Assembly (NCBI RefSeq): GCF_002101555.1
Contig: NZ_LQOL01000059.1
Coordinates: 29,181 to 93,180 of the forward strand
Direction: 5' to 3'
Length of the DNA stretch: 64,000 bases
Origin: Mycolicibacterium canariasense
GTDB taxonomy: Bacteria > Actinomycetota > Actinomycetes > Mycobacteriales > Mycobacteriaceae
Position numbers and translations under genes: made by a program
Notes under the pieces: generated by a model
Told to the model about the DNA's origin: nothing
The model's input: only the letters and a program-made list of their open reading frames with translations
The model's database searches: none
Part shown: piece after piece, positions 24,866 through 34,076 of the stretch
Numbering within the stretch: position 1 is the stretch's first letter
Layout of the letters: every line of letters starts with the position of its first letter

Positions 24866-27481
24866 GTGCGTTTGACCTGGCCGTTGATGGGCCGCTCCGC
24901 GGAGATCGGGGCCGTCCGCGCCGGGGTGTCGGCCCGGGACACCGCAGGGGTGGTGGTGTGCGGTCCGGCCGGTGTCGGCAAGAGCCGTCTGGTCCGTGAC
25001 GCGCTACAGGGCAGCGAGTACCGCTGGATCGTCGGTACCACGTCGGCCCGCGACATCCCGCTGGGGGCGTTCACGGCATGGACGAGGTCCGCCGACGACG
25101 ACCGGTTGAGGCTGGTGCACAGCGTGATCGAGGCGGTGACCGCGGCCCCGCCCGGGCGCAAAGTCATCGTCGCCGTCGACGACGCCCATCTGCTCGACGA
25201 CCTGTCGGTCTTCGTGCTGCACCAGATCGTGCAGTGGGGTGCCGCCAAGGTGGTGCTCACCGTCCGCGACGGCAGTGACGGGACGGGGATCCCGGAGAGT
25301 GTCCGAGAGCTCTGGAAGGACAAGGACAATCGGGTGTTCGCCCGCCTGGACCTGCAGCCGCTGGCCCGGCAGGAATCCGCGGATCTGCTCGCCGCGGCGC
25401 TGAACGGCCCGGTCGATCCCGACGCGGCAGGCCGGCTGTGGACGCTCACCCGCGGCAACGTGCTGTATCTGCGCAATATCGTCGAGCAGGAACTGGCCGA
25501 CGGCCGCTTGCAGCAGCGCGCCGGATGCTGGCAATGGGTCGGCGAGCCGGTGCTGCCGAACAGCCTGGTGGAGCTCATCGAATCGCGGTTCGGCGACCTG
25601 CCGCCCGCCGTGGGCGCTGTCGTCGACGTGCTCGCCGTCGGTGAACCCATCGAGCTGGCCGCCCTGCAGCGCATCACCGACCGAGAGTCGGTCGAGGAAG
25701 CCAATATTCGCGGGCTGATCACCGTGGACCCCAGCGATTCGGGCGTGCAGGCGCGGGTGGCCCATCCGCTCTACGGCGAGATCCGCAGGATGCGGGCGCC
25801 GTCGACGACGCTGCGCAGGCTGCGCGGCCTGGTGGCCACCGAACTGGCCGCCGGGCCCGACCGCGACGAAATGCGCGTGGTGGTGCGCCGTGCCAGCCTC
25901 AGCCTGGACTCCGACCTGCCCCCCGATACCGACCTGCTGGTGCACGCGGCCAGGGGGGCGATCTGGTTGGCCGATCTGCAGCTGGCCGGCCGACTGGCCG
26001 AGGTCGCCATCGCCGGCGGCGCCGGGGCGGACGCGCACTTCCTGCACGCCCACGCGTTGTCGTGGTCTTTCCGCGGCGCGGAGGCCGAAAGCGCGCTGGC
26101 CGAGCTGGCCGCGGGGCCGTGGGACGACCTCGACCGTGCCCGATTCGTCTATCTGCGCGCCACCAACCTGTTGTGGGCGCTGTCCCGCCCGGACGAGGCC
26201 AAGGCCCTCGTCGATGCGGTGTCGGTCGGCCCTGCCGGGCGTGCCTGGATCGACGCCTTCCTGGTCATCTACTGGTTTGCCACGGACCGGCCGGCCGCCG
26301 CGCTGGAGGCCGCCAAGGCCATCAACTTGCCCGACCTGCCCGGCGTGGTGGGCGCCGAAACCGCGTTCGCGCTCACGGCAGTCACCGCGGAGGTCGGCCG
26401 GACATCGGACGCCCTGAAAACCGCGGCGACCGGCTATGCCGCCGCCGTGCGCGGCCACGATGCCCCGCACATGCGCTTCAACATCGCCGACGCCGAGCTG
26501 GGTGCCCTGTTGTTGGCGGGACGCCTGACCGACGTCGAGCCGCTGGCCGATCGCGTGCTCACCCAGTCCGCCGAACTCCCCGGCGCCGCGCACGCGCTCG
26601 GCGCGGCCATAGCCGGCCGGGCGGCGCTGGGCACCGGCCGGTTGCGTGACGCCTGCCGGCTGCTCGACCAGGCGGCCACGGCCTTCGCTGCCCAGCACTC
26701 CACCGGATGGGGTTACCGCTACAACGTGGTGCGGGCCACCGCGCTGGCCATGCACGGCCACGTCGCCGACGCCGCCGCCATCCTGGACGAGATCGACGCG
26801 CTGGCGCGACCGTTCCGGTCGCTGTCCTGCGAACGCAGTATCGCGCGGGCCTGGGTGGCCGCAGGTCAGGGCGTGGTGAGTGAGGCGGTCGGCATCCTCG
26901 CGGTGGCCGCCAAGACGGCGGCGGCCAACGGCCAGTTCGCCGCCGAGGTGATGTGCCTGCAGCTGGCCACCCAGTTCGGCACCCCCGAGCACGCCGATCG
27001 GCTGGCCGAGCTGGCCGGGCTGACCGAAGGCCCCCGTTCCGGGCTGGCGGCCCGGTTCGCCGCCGCGCTACGCGACGGAGATGCCCAGGAATTGGCGGCC
27101 GTATCAGAGGATTTCGAGGCGATGGGAGACCTGGCCGCGGCCATGGATGCCGCCGCCCACGCCGCCATCTGTCACCGCAGCCGCGGCCGCCGCGGCTCGG
27201 CGCTGAACTGCTCGGTGCGGGCCGAGGCGCTGGCCGAACACACCGGGGTCATCACCCCGGCGCTCGAGCAGGCCGCCGAGCCCTTGCCGCTGACCGAGCG
27301 CGAGTGCGAGGTGGTCGCGCTCATCGCGGCCGGGCTGCTCAACAAGGAGATCGCCGAGCGGTTGCAGCTGTCCGCGCGGACGGTCGAGGGACACGTCTAC
27401 CGGGCCATGCACAAGACCGGCACCTCCAGCCGCGAGGAGCTGGCCGAACTCTGGCGGCGGCGCAAGCGGCGCCCGCAATAG
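24866..27481 (+). CDS. Large LuxR-type (LAL/MalT-like) ATP-binding regulator
   Basis: An 871-residue regulator. The N-terminal P-loop GPAGVGKS is at residues 33-40, with a Walker B-like KVIVAVDDAHLL near 105, so a STAND/AAA ATPase. The middle is a long helical, TPR-like region. The C-terminus has a LuxR helix-turn-helix (LTERECEVVALIAAGLLNKE, then SARTVEGHVYRAMHK) at about residues 808-850. Such proteins sense a ligand and activate transcription in an ATP-dependent way. GTG 24866 is preceded by a possible -10 element (TACGCT), suggesting a leaderless or short leader mRNA. It lies upstream of the oxidase-sulfatase pair and is a candidate regulator of it. Confidence 0.85.
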   Translation: MRLTWPLMGRSAEIGAVRAGVSARDTAGVVVCGPAGVGKSRLVRDALQGSEYRWIVGTTSARDIPLGAFTAWTRSADDDRLRLVHSVIEAVTAAPPGRKVIVAVDDAHLLDDLSVFVLHQIVQWGAAKVVLTVRDGSDGTGIPESVRELWKDKDNRVFARLDLQPLARQESADLLAAALNGPVDPDAAGRLWTLTRGNVLYLRNIVEQELADGRLQQRAGCWQWVGEPVLPNSLVELIESRFGDLPPAVGAVVDVLAVGEPIELAALQRITDRESVEEANIRGLITVDPSDSGVQARVAHPLYGEIRRMRAPSTTLRRLRGLVATELAAGPDRDEMRVVVRRASLSLDSDLPPDTDLLVHAARGAIWLADLQLAGRLAEVAIAGGAGADAHFLHAHALSWSFRGAEAESALAELAAGPWDDLDRARFVYLRATNLLWALSRPDEAKALVDAVSVGPAGRAWIDAFLVIYWFATDRPAAALEAAKAINLPDLPGVVGAETAFALTAVTAEVGRTSDALKTAATGYAAAVRGHDAPHMRFNIADAELGALLLAGRLTDVEPLADRVLTQSAELPGAAHALGAAIAGRAALGTGRLRDACRLLDQAATAFAAQHSTGWGYRYNVVRATALAMHGHVADAAAILDEIDALARPFRSLSCERSIARAWVAAGQGVVSEAVGILAVAAKTAAANGQFAAEVMCLQLATQFGTPEHADRLAELAGLTEGPRSGLAARFAAALRDGDAQELAAVSEDFEAMGDLAAAMDAAAHAAICHRSRGRRGSALNCSVRAEALAEHTGVITPALEQAAEPLPLTERECEVVALIAAGLLNKEIAERLQLSARTVEGHVYRAMHKTGTSSREELAELWRRRKRRPQ

Positions 27482-27517
27482 ATCTTCGGTTCGTGACGCC
27501 GGCCATACACTGGCCGG

Positions 27518-28882
27518 GTGAGTTCCCCGCTGGACAGCCTGATCGCGGCCTTGCCCGAAGGCACCGTGGTCACCGATCCCGATATCGTCGCCTCCTACCG
27601 ACAGGACCGCGCCGCCGATCCCCATGCCGGGACCGCGCTGGCGGTGGTCCGGCCCACGCGCACCGAAGAGGTGCAGGCCGTGTTGCGCTGGGCCGGCGGG
27701 CACGGTGTCGCGGTGGTGCCCCGTGGCGCCGGGACGGGCCTGTCCGGCGGGGCCACCGCCGTCGATGGCGGCATCGTGTTGTCCACCGAGCGGATGCGCG
27801 ATATCACCGTCGACACGGCCACCCGCACCGCCGTCGTGCAGCCCGGACTGCTCAACGCGGAGGTGAAGAAGGCCGTCGCCGCGTACGGGTTGTGGTATCC
27901 GCCGGACCCGTCGTCGTTCGAGATCTGCAGCATCGGCGGCAACATCGCCACCAATGCCGGTGGGCTGTGCTGTGTGAAGTACGGCGTGACCACCGACTAC
28001 GTGCTGGGCCTGCAGGTGGTGCTGGCCGACGGTACCGCGGTGCGCCTCGGTGGCCCTCGGCTGAAGGATGTCGCCGGGCTGAGCCTGACCAAACTCTTCG
28101 TGGGCAGTGAGGGCACGCTCGGCGTCGTCACCGAGGTGACGCTGAAACTGCTTCCCGCCCAGCATGGTCCGTGCACCGTGGTGGCATCCTTCGACTCCGT
28201 GGCGGCGGCGGCGAATGCGGTGGTGACGATCACCGGCAAGATCCGCCCGTCGATGCTGGAGTTCATGGACGCGGTGGCGATCAACGCCGTCGAGGACAAG
28301 CTGAAGATGGGGTTGGACCGCAACGCCGCGGCGATGATGGTGGCCGCTTCGGACGAGCGCGGGCAGGCGGGCGCCGACGACGCGGAGTTCATGGCGCAGG
28401 TGTTCACCGACAACGGTGCCACCGAGGTCTTTTCGACATCCGATCCGGACGAGGGTGAGGCGTTCGTGGCGGCCCGCCGGTATGCGATCCCCGCGGTGGA
28501 GGCCAAGGGCACACTGCTGCTGGAGGATGTCGGGGTGCCACTGCCGGCGCTGGCCGATCTGGTGGCGGGGATCGAGAAGATCGCGGCGCACCGCGAGGTG
28601 ATGATCTCGGTGATCGCGCACGCCGGCGACGGCAACACCCATCCGCTGATCGTGTTCGACCCCGCCGACACCGACATGGCGCAGCGAGCCGATGTCGCGT
28701 TCGGCGAGATCATGGATCTGGCCGTGGCGCTGGGCGGCACCATCACCGGTGAGCACGGGGTGGGCCGGCTCAAACGGCCCTGGCTGGCCGGCCAGATCGG
28801 GCCGGAGGCTTTGGAATTGAACCGGCGGATCAAGGCGGCGCTGGACCCGGCCGGCATCCTCAACCCCGGCGCGGGGATCTGA
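27518..28882 (+). CDS. FAD-linked oxidase, GlcD/lactate-dehydrogenase type (Rv1257c-like)
   Basis: A 454-residue flavoprotein with an FAD-binding PCMH domain and an FAD-oxidase C-terminal domain. Visible landmarks are VVPRGAGTGLSGGATA (FAD pyrophosphate loop), CSIGGNIATNAGGLCCVKYG, and near the C-terminus SVIAHAGDGNTHP and GEHGVGRLKRPWL. This family oxidises 2-hydroxy acids such as glycolate or D-lactate. The start is GTG. The next gene begins 2 bp after the stop, so oxidase and sulfatase are one operon. Confidence 0.87.
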   Translation: MSSPLDSLIAALPEGTVVTDPDIVASYRQDRAADPHAGTALAVVRPTRTEEVQAVLRWAGGHGVAVVPRGAGTGLSGGATAVDGGIVLSTERMRDITVDTATRTAVVQPGLLNAEVKKAVAAYGLWYPPDPSSFEICSIGGNIATNAGGLCCVKYGVTTDYVLGLQVVLADGTAVRLGGPRLKDVAGLSLTKLFVGSEGTLGVVTEVTLKLLPAQHGPCTVVASFDSVAAAANAVVTITGKIRPSMLEFMDAVAINAVEDKLKMGLDRNAAAMMVAASDERGQAGADDAEFMAQVFTDNGATEVFSTSDPDEGEAFVAARRYAIPAVEAKGTLLLEDVGVPLPALADLVAGIEKIAAHREVMISVIAHAGDGNTHPLIVFDPADTDMAQRADVAFGEIMDLAVALGGTITGEHGVGRLKRPWLAGQIGPEALELNRRIKAALDPAGILNPGAGI

Positions 28883-28884
28883 GC

Positions 28885-31239
28885 ATGTCTTCCGAGCGCG
28901 GCTTCGACGGAGTGGTGGCCACCGATATCAGGGAGTCCACGCCGGACTGGGCGCCGTACCGCGAGGCGGCGGCGCCACCGGGTGCACCCAATGTGCTGTA
29001 CCTGTTGTGGGACGACATCGGTATCGCCACCTGGGACTGCTACGGCGGCCTGGTGCGGATGCCCAATATCGCCAGGATTGCCGACCGCGGGCTGCGGTTG
29101 ACCCAATTCCACACCACTGCACTGTGTTCCCCCACCCGGGCCGCGTTGTTGACCGGCCGCAATCCGACCAGTGTCGGGGTGGCGTCGGTGCTCAACCTGG
29201 CCGAGGGTTTTCCGGGTCATCACGGCCGGATCCCCGCCGAGACCGCGCTGCTGTCCGAGGTGCTCTCCGAACGCGGATGGTCCACCTACGCCGTCGGCAA
29301 ATGGCATCTGGCGCCGATCGAGGACTGCCAGGCGGCGGGGTCACGACGGTACTGGCCGCTGCGCCGCGGATTCGACCGGTTCTACGGCTTCCTCGACGGG
29401 ATGACCGACCAGTGGTATCCGACCCTGGTCCGGGACAACGACCCGATCGATCCGCCGGCCAGCCCCGAGCAGGGCTACCACCTGTCGAAAGACTTGGCCG
29501 ACAACGCGATCGGTTTCCTGCGGGACCACCGCGCGGCGGCACCGGACAAGCCGTGGTTCATGTATCTGTGCCCTGGTGCCGGGCACTCCCCGCACCAGGT
29601 GGCCACCGAATGGGCGGACCGCTACCGGGGCGCTTTCGACGCAGGCTACGAACGCTACCGGGACATGGCGCTGGCCAACCAGAAGGCGCTCGGCCTGGTG
29701 CCGCCGGAAACCGAACTGTCCCCGATGAATCCGTACGCCGACGCCACCAGCCCAGACGGGATCCCGTGGCCGGCCAACGAGAACGTCCGGCCCTGGGATT
29801 CGTTGTCCGAGGACGAGAAACGCGTGTCGTGCCGGATGGCCGAGGTGTTCGCCGGATTCCTGTCCTATACCGATGCCCAGATCGGGCGGATCCTCGACCA
29901 TCTGGAGGAAACCGGGCAGCTCGACAACACCATCGTGGTCGTGATGTCCGACAACGGGGCCAGCGGCGAGGGCGGCCCCAACGGCACCCTGGACGAATCG
30001 GTCCCGATGCTGGGCGGGGCCAACACCGCCGAGGACGGCCTGCGCCTGTTCGGTGAACTCGGAGGCCCCGGCACGGCGATGAATTATTCGAACGGCTGGG
30101 CCATGGCGTTCAACACGCCGTACAAGCTGTTCAAGCGCTACGCCTCGCACGAGGGTGGGATCGCCGACCCGTGCATCATCTCCTGGCCGGCCGGATTGCC
30201 CGGCCGCGGCGCCGTCCGCGACAACTACGCGCACGTCAGCGATGTCACCCCGACCGTGTACGAGCTGCTCGGCATCGGCGACATCACGACGGTCAACGGT
30301 ATCGCCCAGCGACCGCTGGAGGGCACGAGTTTCGCTGCCGCACTTACCGACCCGGCCGGACCGGCACCGAAGCACACGCAGTTCTATTCGATGCTGGGCA
30401 CCCGCGGGATCTGGCACGAGGGCTGGTTCGCGGGCACCGTGCATCCACCCACGGCAGCCGGCCCGCGCGGCTGGGGGGCATTCAACCGGGATCGCTGGGA
30501 GCTGTTCCACATCGAAGCCGACCGCAGCCAGATCCACGACCTTTCCGCCGAGTACCCGGACAAACTGGCGACCTTGCAGGCGCTGTGGCACGAGCACGCT
30601 CAGAAATACCAGGCCTATCCCCTGACCGATCTGAGCGTGCAGGAGATCGTGCAACGGGCGGCCGCCCGTATCGGCGAACCAGTGGCACGGGCGGTGTTCT
30701 ATCCTGGCGCCCCGGCCGGGCATACCGCGTTCCGGGGCCTGGTGCGCGGCCGCTCGTTCCGCCTGTGGACGACGGTGACGCTGGAGCGGACCGGCGCCGA
30801 GGGCGTCCTGTTCTCCGAGGGCAGCCGGACGGGCGGCCAGGCGCTGTTCCTGGCCGGTGGCCACCTGCACTACGTGTGCAATGCCGCGGCGCGGGAACAG
30901 ACCGTCACATCGGCGGCGGTGATTCCCTCGGGGCGGCACACCTTCGAGGTGCGCTACACCCGCACGGGCGCGGTGGAGGGCAGCCTCGACATGGTCGGCG
31001 ATGTCGCGCTGGTGGTCGACGACCAGGTGGTCGGGTCGGCGGCCGGGTTACGCATGGCGGGACTGGACATCATGCAAACCGTGTCGGCGGGCCGGGCCGT
31101 GACCTATTCCGTTTCGGCGGCGTTCACCTCGCCGTTCCCGTTCACCGGTGGCGCGTTCGACGAGATCGTGCTGGATTTCACCGGCGATCCCGGGTCCACC
31201 GACCAGGGGGTGGTGGACACGGCGTTCCGGCGCGACTGA
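28885..31239 (+). CDS. Arylsulfatase (AtsD-like)
   Basis: A 784-residue sulfatase. The modification motif CSPTR (Cys81) would be converted to formylglycine. Metal ligands fit LLWDDIG near residue 40 and VVMSDNGASGEG near 355; later HEGGIADPCIISWPAG and a C-terminal beta-rich region from ~600 to 784 extend it beyond the usual 500-550 residues, as in AtsD of mycobacteria. No signal peptide is seen. It hydrolyses sulfate esters. No formylglycine-generating enzyme is encoded in the window. It is cotranscribed with the FAD oxidase. Confidence 0.88.
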   Translation: MSSERGFDGVVATDIRESTPDWAPYREAAAPPGAPNVLYLLWDDIGIATWDCYGGLVRMPNIARIADRGLRLTQFHTTALCSPTRAALLTGRNPTSVGVASVLNLAEGFPGHHGRIPAETALLSEVLSERGWSTYAVGKWHLAPIEDCQAAGSRRYWPLRRGFDRFYGFLDGMTDQWYPTLVRDNDPIDPPASPEQGYHLSKDLADNAIGFLRDHRAAAPDKPWFMYLCPGAGHSPHQVATEWADRYRGAFDAGYERYRDMALANQKALGLVPPETELSPMNPYADATSPDGIPWPANENVRPWDSLSEDEKRVSCRMAEVFAGFLSYTDAQIGRILDHLEETGQLDNTIVVVMSDNGASGEGGPNGTLDESVPMLGGANTAEDGLRLFGELGGPGTAMNYSNGWAMAFNTPYKLFKRYASHEGGIADPCIISWPAGLPGRGAVRDNYAHVSDVTPTVYELLGIGDITTVNGIAQRPLEGTSFAAALTDPAGPAPKHTQFYSMLGTRGIWHEGWFAGTVHPPTAAGPRGWGAFNRDRWELFHIEADRSQIHDLSAEYPDKLATLQALWHEHAQKYQAYPLTDLSVQEIVQRAAARIGEPVARAVFYPGAPAGHTAFRGLVRGRSFRLWTTVTLERTGAEGVLFSEGSRTGGQALFLAGGHLHYVCNAAAREQTVTSAAVIPSGRHTFEVRYTRTGAVEGSLDMVGDVALVVDDQVVGSAAGLRMAGLDIMQTVSAGRAVTYSVSAAFTSPFPFTGGAFDEIVLDFTGDPGSTDQGVVDTAFRRD

Positions 31240-31256
31240 GCACCACGCCGGGTTCG

Positions 31257-32678
31257 CTACGGTGCGTAACCGAGCGCGGCCTTGACCTCCAGGTACTCGT
31301 CGAAGCCCGCGTCGCCCCATTCCCGTCCGTTGCCGCTGCGTTTGTACCCGCCGAACGGCGCGGCGATGTCGAACGCGTGGTTGATGGCCACCGAGCCGGC
31401 CCGGATCCGGCGGGCGACCGCGCGGGCCGCATCAAGGTCGGCGGCCGAAACGTAGCCTGCCAGACCGTAATCGGTGTCGTTGGCGATGTCGACCGCTTGG
31501 TCCAGGTCGTCGTAGCCCAGAATGCACAGCACCGGGCCGAAGATCTCCTCCCGCGCGATCACCATGTCGTTGGTGACATCGGCGAACACGGTCGGTTTGA
31601 CGAAGTAGCCGACGTCCAGACCGTCGGGCCGGCCCGGGCCGCCGGCCACCAGCGTCGCGCCCTCGTCGATGCCCGTGTTGATCAGGCCCTGGATCTTGTC
31701 GTACTGGGCCTTGGAGGCGACCGGTCCGATGGCTGACTTGTCATCGGGATCGTCGACGGCGACCCCGCAGGCGACCTGCCGCGCGATCGTGATGGCCTCG
31801 TCCATCCGCGAGTTCGGGACCAACATGCGCGACGGCGCATTACAGCTCTGCCCGCTGTTGAGCATCATCACCTTCACCCCGGCGGCGACACCCTTGGCGA
31901 ACTGGGCGTCGTCCAGCACGATGTTGGGGCTCTTGCCGCCGAGTTCCTGGCTGACCCGCTTCACCGACGGTGCGGCGTTGCGGGCGACCTCGATGCCGGC
32001 GCGAGTCGAGCCGGTGAAGGACACCATGTCGATGTCGGGGTGGCCGGCGATCGCCGCGCCGACACCCTGTCCGTCACCGAACACCATGTTGAAGACGCCG
32101 GCCGGAACCCCTGCGGCGTCGAGGATCTCGGCGAAGATCTGAGCGGAGTACGGCGCCACCTCCGAGGGCTTGAGCACCATGGTGCAACCGGTGGCCAGGG
32201 CCGGGAAGACCTTGACCGCGATCTGGTTGAGCGGCCAGTTCCACGGGGTGATCAGCCCGCAGACACCGACAGGTTCCTTGATCAGCAGGGTGGAGCCGCG
32301 CTGCTCGTCGAACTCGAAGGTGGTCAGCACGTCGATCGCGGTGGCCAGATGTCCCAGGCCGAGGTTGACCTGCGGCCCGGCCGCCAGTCCCGGTGGGGCG
32401 CCCATCTCCTCGCTCACGGCGTCGGCCAGATCGCCGGACCGGTTCCGGTACTCGGACAGGATCGCCCCCAGCACCGCCAACCGGTCCTCCTTGCCGGTCT
32501 GCGACCAGGCCCCGAAGGCCCGCCGCGCGGCCCGCACCGCGGCGTCGACGTCGTCGGCCGAGCCGTTGGAGATGCGGCCCGACACCTGCTCGGTTCGGGG
32601 ATTGTCGACGTCGAGGGTGCCCGGATGCACCGGGTCGACCCACTGACCGTCGATATAGAAGCTGAGGTATTCGCGCAT
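31257..32678 (-). CDS. Aldehyde dehydrogenase family protein
   Basis: A 473-residue NAD(P)-dependent aldehyde dehydrogenase. The catalytic Cys is in NSGQSCNAPSRML, the general-base Glu in SQELGGKSPNIVLDD, and the cofactor site in TPWNWPLNQ and FTGSTRAG. Length is normal for the superfamily. The substrate is not assignable. An ATG two codons upstream is also possible. It is convergent with the sulfatase, and the YdcF-like gene lies upstream on the same strand across a 51-bp gap. Confidence 0.87.
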   Translation of the reverse strand: MREYLSFYIDGQWVDPVHPGTLDVDNPRTEQVSGRISNGSADDVDAAVRAARRAFGAWSQTGKEDRLAVLGAILSEYRNRSGDLADAVSEEMGAPPGLAAGPQVNLGLGHLATAIDVLTTFEFDEQRGSTLLIKEPVGVCGLITPWNWPLNQIAVKVFPALATGCTMVLKPSEVAPYSAQIFAEILDAAGVPAGVFNMVFGDGQGVGAAIAGHPDIDMVSFTGSTRAGIEVARNAAPSVKRVSQELGGKSPNIVLDDAQFAKGVAAGVKVMMLNSGQSCNAPSRMLVPNSRMDEAITIARQVACGVAVDDPDDKSAIGPVASKAQYDKIQGLINTGIDEGATLVAGGPGRPDGLDVGYFVKPTVFADVTNDMVIAREEIFGPVLCILGYDDLDQAVDIANDTDYGLAGYVSAADLDAARAVARRIRAGSVAINHAFDIAAPFGGYKRSGNGREWGDAGFDEYLEVKAALGYAP

Positions 32679-32729
32679 GGGCACAACCCTTACCTACGAC
32701 GGGCGGTTCGCGGACCGATTCACATGTGA

Positions 32730-33293
32730 TCAGCCGATCGGGACGAACGGACTCATCACGTCGCGGACGAATTGCACGATGTTGGTGCCCGGCGACCCGT
32801 CCGGGAAGCTGACCGTCGCCAGCACGTTGCCGCCGGCGTCGGCGAAGTTGCCGTCGGCCCGGTCCTGATGGGTGGACGAGGTCACCACGATGATGCCCGA
32901 CGTGCCGGCCTCCTTGGCCATCGGCACGGAGAATCTCGCGTTCTGCACCGTGCTGTTGGCGCGGTCCTCGACCAGGATCCGGTTGGCCGGGAAACCGAGC
33001 AGCATCAGCATGTTTCGCATCTCACCGGCCTCGGTCCTGCCGTTCTTCGGGTTGCCGCCGGTGACGATGACCGGTGATTGCGGGAAGAACTGGGCCACCG
33101 CCAGCCCAGCGAGTACGCGGCGCTGCAGGACCGGGCGCATGCTGCCGTCGGGCCGCAGACCGTAGCCGAGGATGACGATCGCGGGTTTGGAGAAGTCCTT
33201 GCCCACCGGGCCGGGCGCCGCGTGTGCCGCCGGGGCGAGCAGACCCCACAGCGCCGCGAACACCAATACCAGCACCGCGATCCGGCTCCGCAT
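32730..33293 (-). CDS. Secreted YdcF/DUF218-family protein
   Basis: A 187-residue exported protein. The signal peptide RSRIAVLVLVFAALWGLLAP ends with AHA-AP. The DUF218 core has AIVILGYGLRPDGSM, VIVTGGNPKNGRTEAGEM, VEDRANSTVQNARF and IVVTSSTHQDRA, the standard pattern of YdcF/SanA-like proteins linked to cell-envelope metabolism. ATG 33293 is used; a GTG one codon upstream is possible. It is the last gene before the mobile-element-containing block. Confidence 0.82.
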   Translation of the reverse strand: MRSRIAVLVLVFAALWGLLAPAAHAAPGPVGKDFSKPAIVILGYGLRPDGSMRPVLQRRVLAGLAVAQFFPQSPVIVTGGNPKNGRTEAGEMRNMLMLLGFPANRILVEDRANSTVQNARFSVPMAKEAGTSGIIVVTSSTHQDRADGNFADAGGNVLATVSFPDGSPGTNIVQFVRDVMSPFVPIG

Positions 33294-33296
33294 CAC

Positions 33297-33567
33297 CGCA
33301 AGTCCCCCCTATTTGACGTTAGCGCTACTAAGGGGTTTGTCGGCGGGGCGTGGGGTGGTGTTACAGGTGCCTGTCAGCACAGACCTGAGGCTTACGGCTT
33401 CCACGTCAGACAGCTGACAACGCACTAGTGGTGATACCCGTTACCTCCATCATCGTCGCCGGCTGCCGGAAATGTCGCCGAGACGCTGCCGATCTCCGCG
33501 CGGAGCACCATCGCCGACAATGCCAGCTGGCGTCTCGATCTCGCGCGGGAATCCTGGGAGGTCTAGC
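33297..33567. other. Intergenic with possible 3' gene remnant
   Basis: 271 bp with no supported intact gene. In the + frame ending at TAG 33564-33566 the last codons read NVAETLPISARSTIADNASW then RLDLARESWEV, which looks like a natural protein C-terminus, but the frame opens only after a TGA near 33435 and has no ATG or GTG start. It ends one base before the GTG of the next gene, so it may be the tail of a deleted upstream partner gene. I could not assign a family. Confidence 0.3.
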
Positions 33568-33951
33568 GTGGGCGGGATGGGTTTGTTCAGTCATGAGGAG
33601 TTCCGGGCCCCGGCCGACGGCGTTGGCGACGACGCTAGTGGTGGGGCTGTTGAGCAAGCTCGGGGTGCTCAGGTGAGCGAGTACGGGGTGGATGAACCCG
33701 TGGTGGTGGGTCCGGGGTTGCCGCCTGAGGACGGTTCATGCGGTCAGTTCGCTGTGCAGTTTCACGTCTCTACGTCAATGCTGCTCGGGCTGAAACAGAT
33801 TGCGGATATGCGTGGGGTGAGCGTGCCGGAGGTATGCCGGCAGGTGGTCGGTGTGTTTGTTGCCCAGCAGGAGGGCGAACTCGGTGCATTGCTTGCGGCC
33901 GAGGCCGAGGCGGAGGCGGCTGATTACCGGCCGAGTTTGGGACAGGCGTAG
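33568..33951 (+). CDS. Small acidic protein, possible ribbon-helix-helix regulator
   Basis: A 127-residue protein from GTG 33568, supported by a strong ribosome site GGGAGG six bases upstream. The N-terminal half is acidic and low in structure; residues ~70-100 (FAVQFHVSTSMLLGLKQIAD, MRGVSVPEVCRQVVGVFV) form one strand and two helices like a ribbon-helix-helix DNA-binding unit. The C-terminus is Ala/Glu rich. I recognise no family. Possible roles are an antitoxin or autoregulator, but no toxin partner is seen beside it. Confidence 0.5.
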   Translation: MGGMGLFSHEEFRAPADGVGDDASGGAVEQARGAQVSEYGVDEPVVVGPGLPPEDGSCGQFAVQFHVSTSMLLGLKQIADMRGVSVPEVCRQVVGVFVAQQEGELGALLAAEAEAEAADYRPSLGQA

Positions 33952-34076
33952 CCGCGCCCGCCTCAGGGGTGCCGCCTGGATCTATCCTTGCTCCGATGAG
34001 GTCCGACTACCTCCGAATAGCGCTGGCACTCAAAAGCTCCAGGGCAGGTAGCCACCCAGCCGACCTTTCTACTCCG

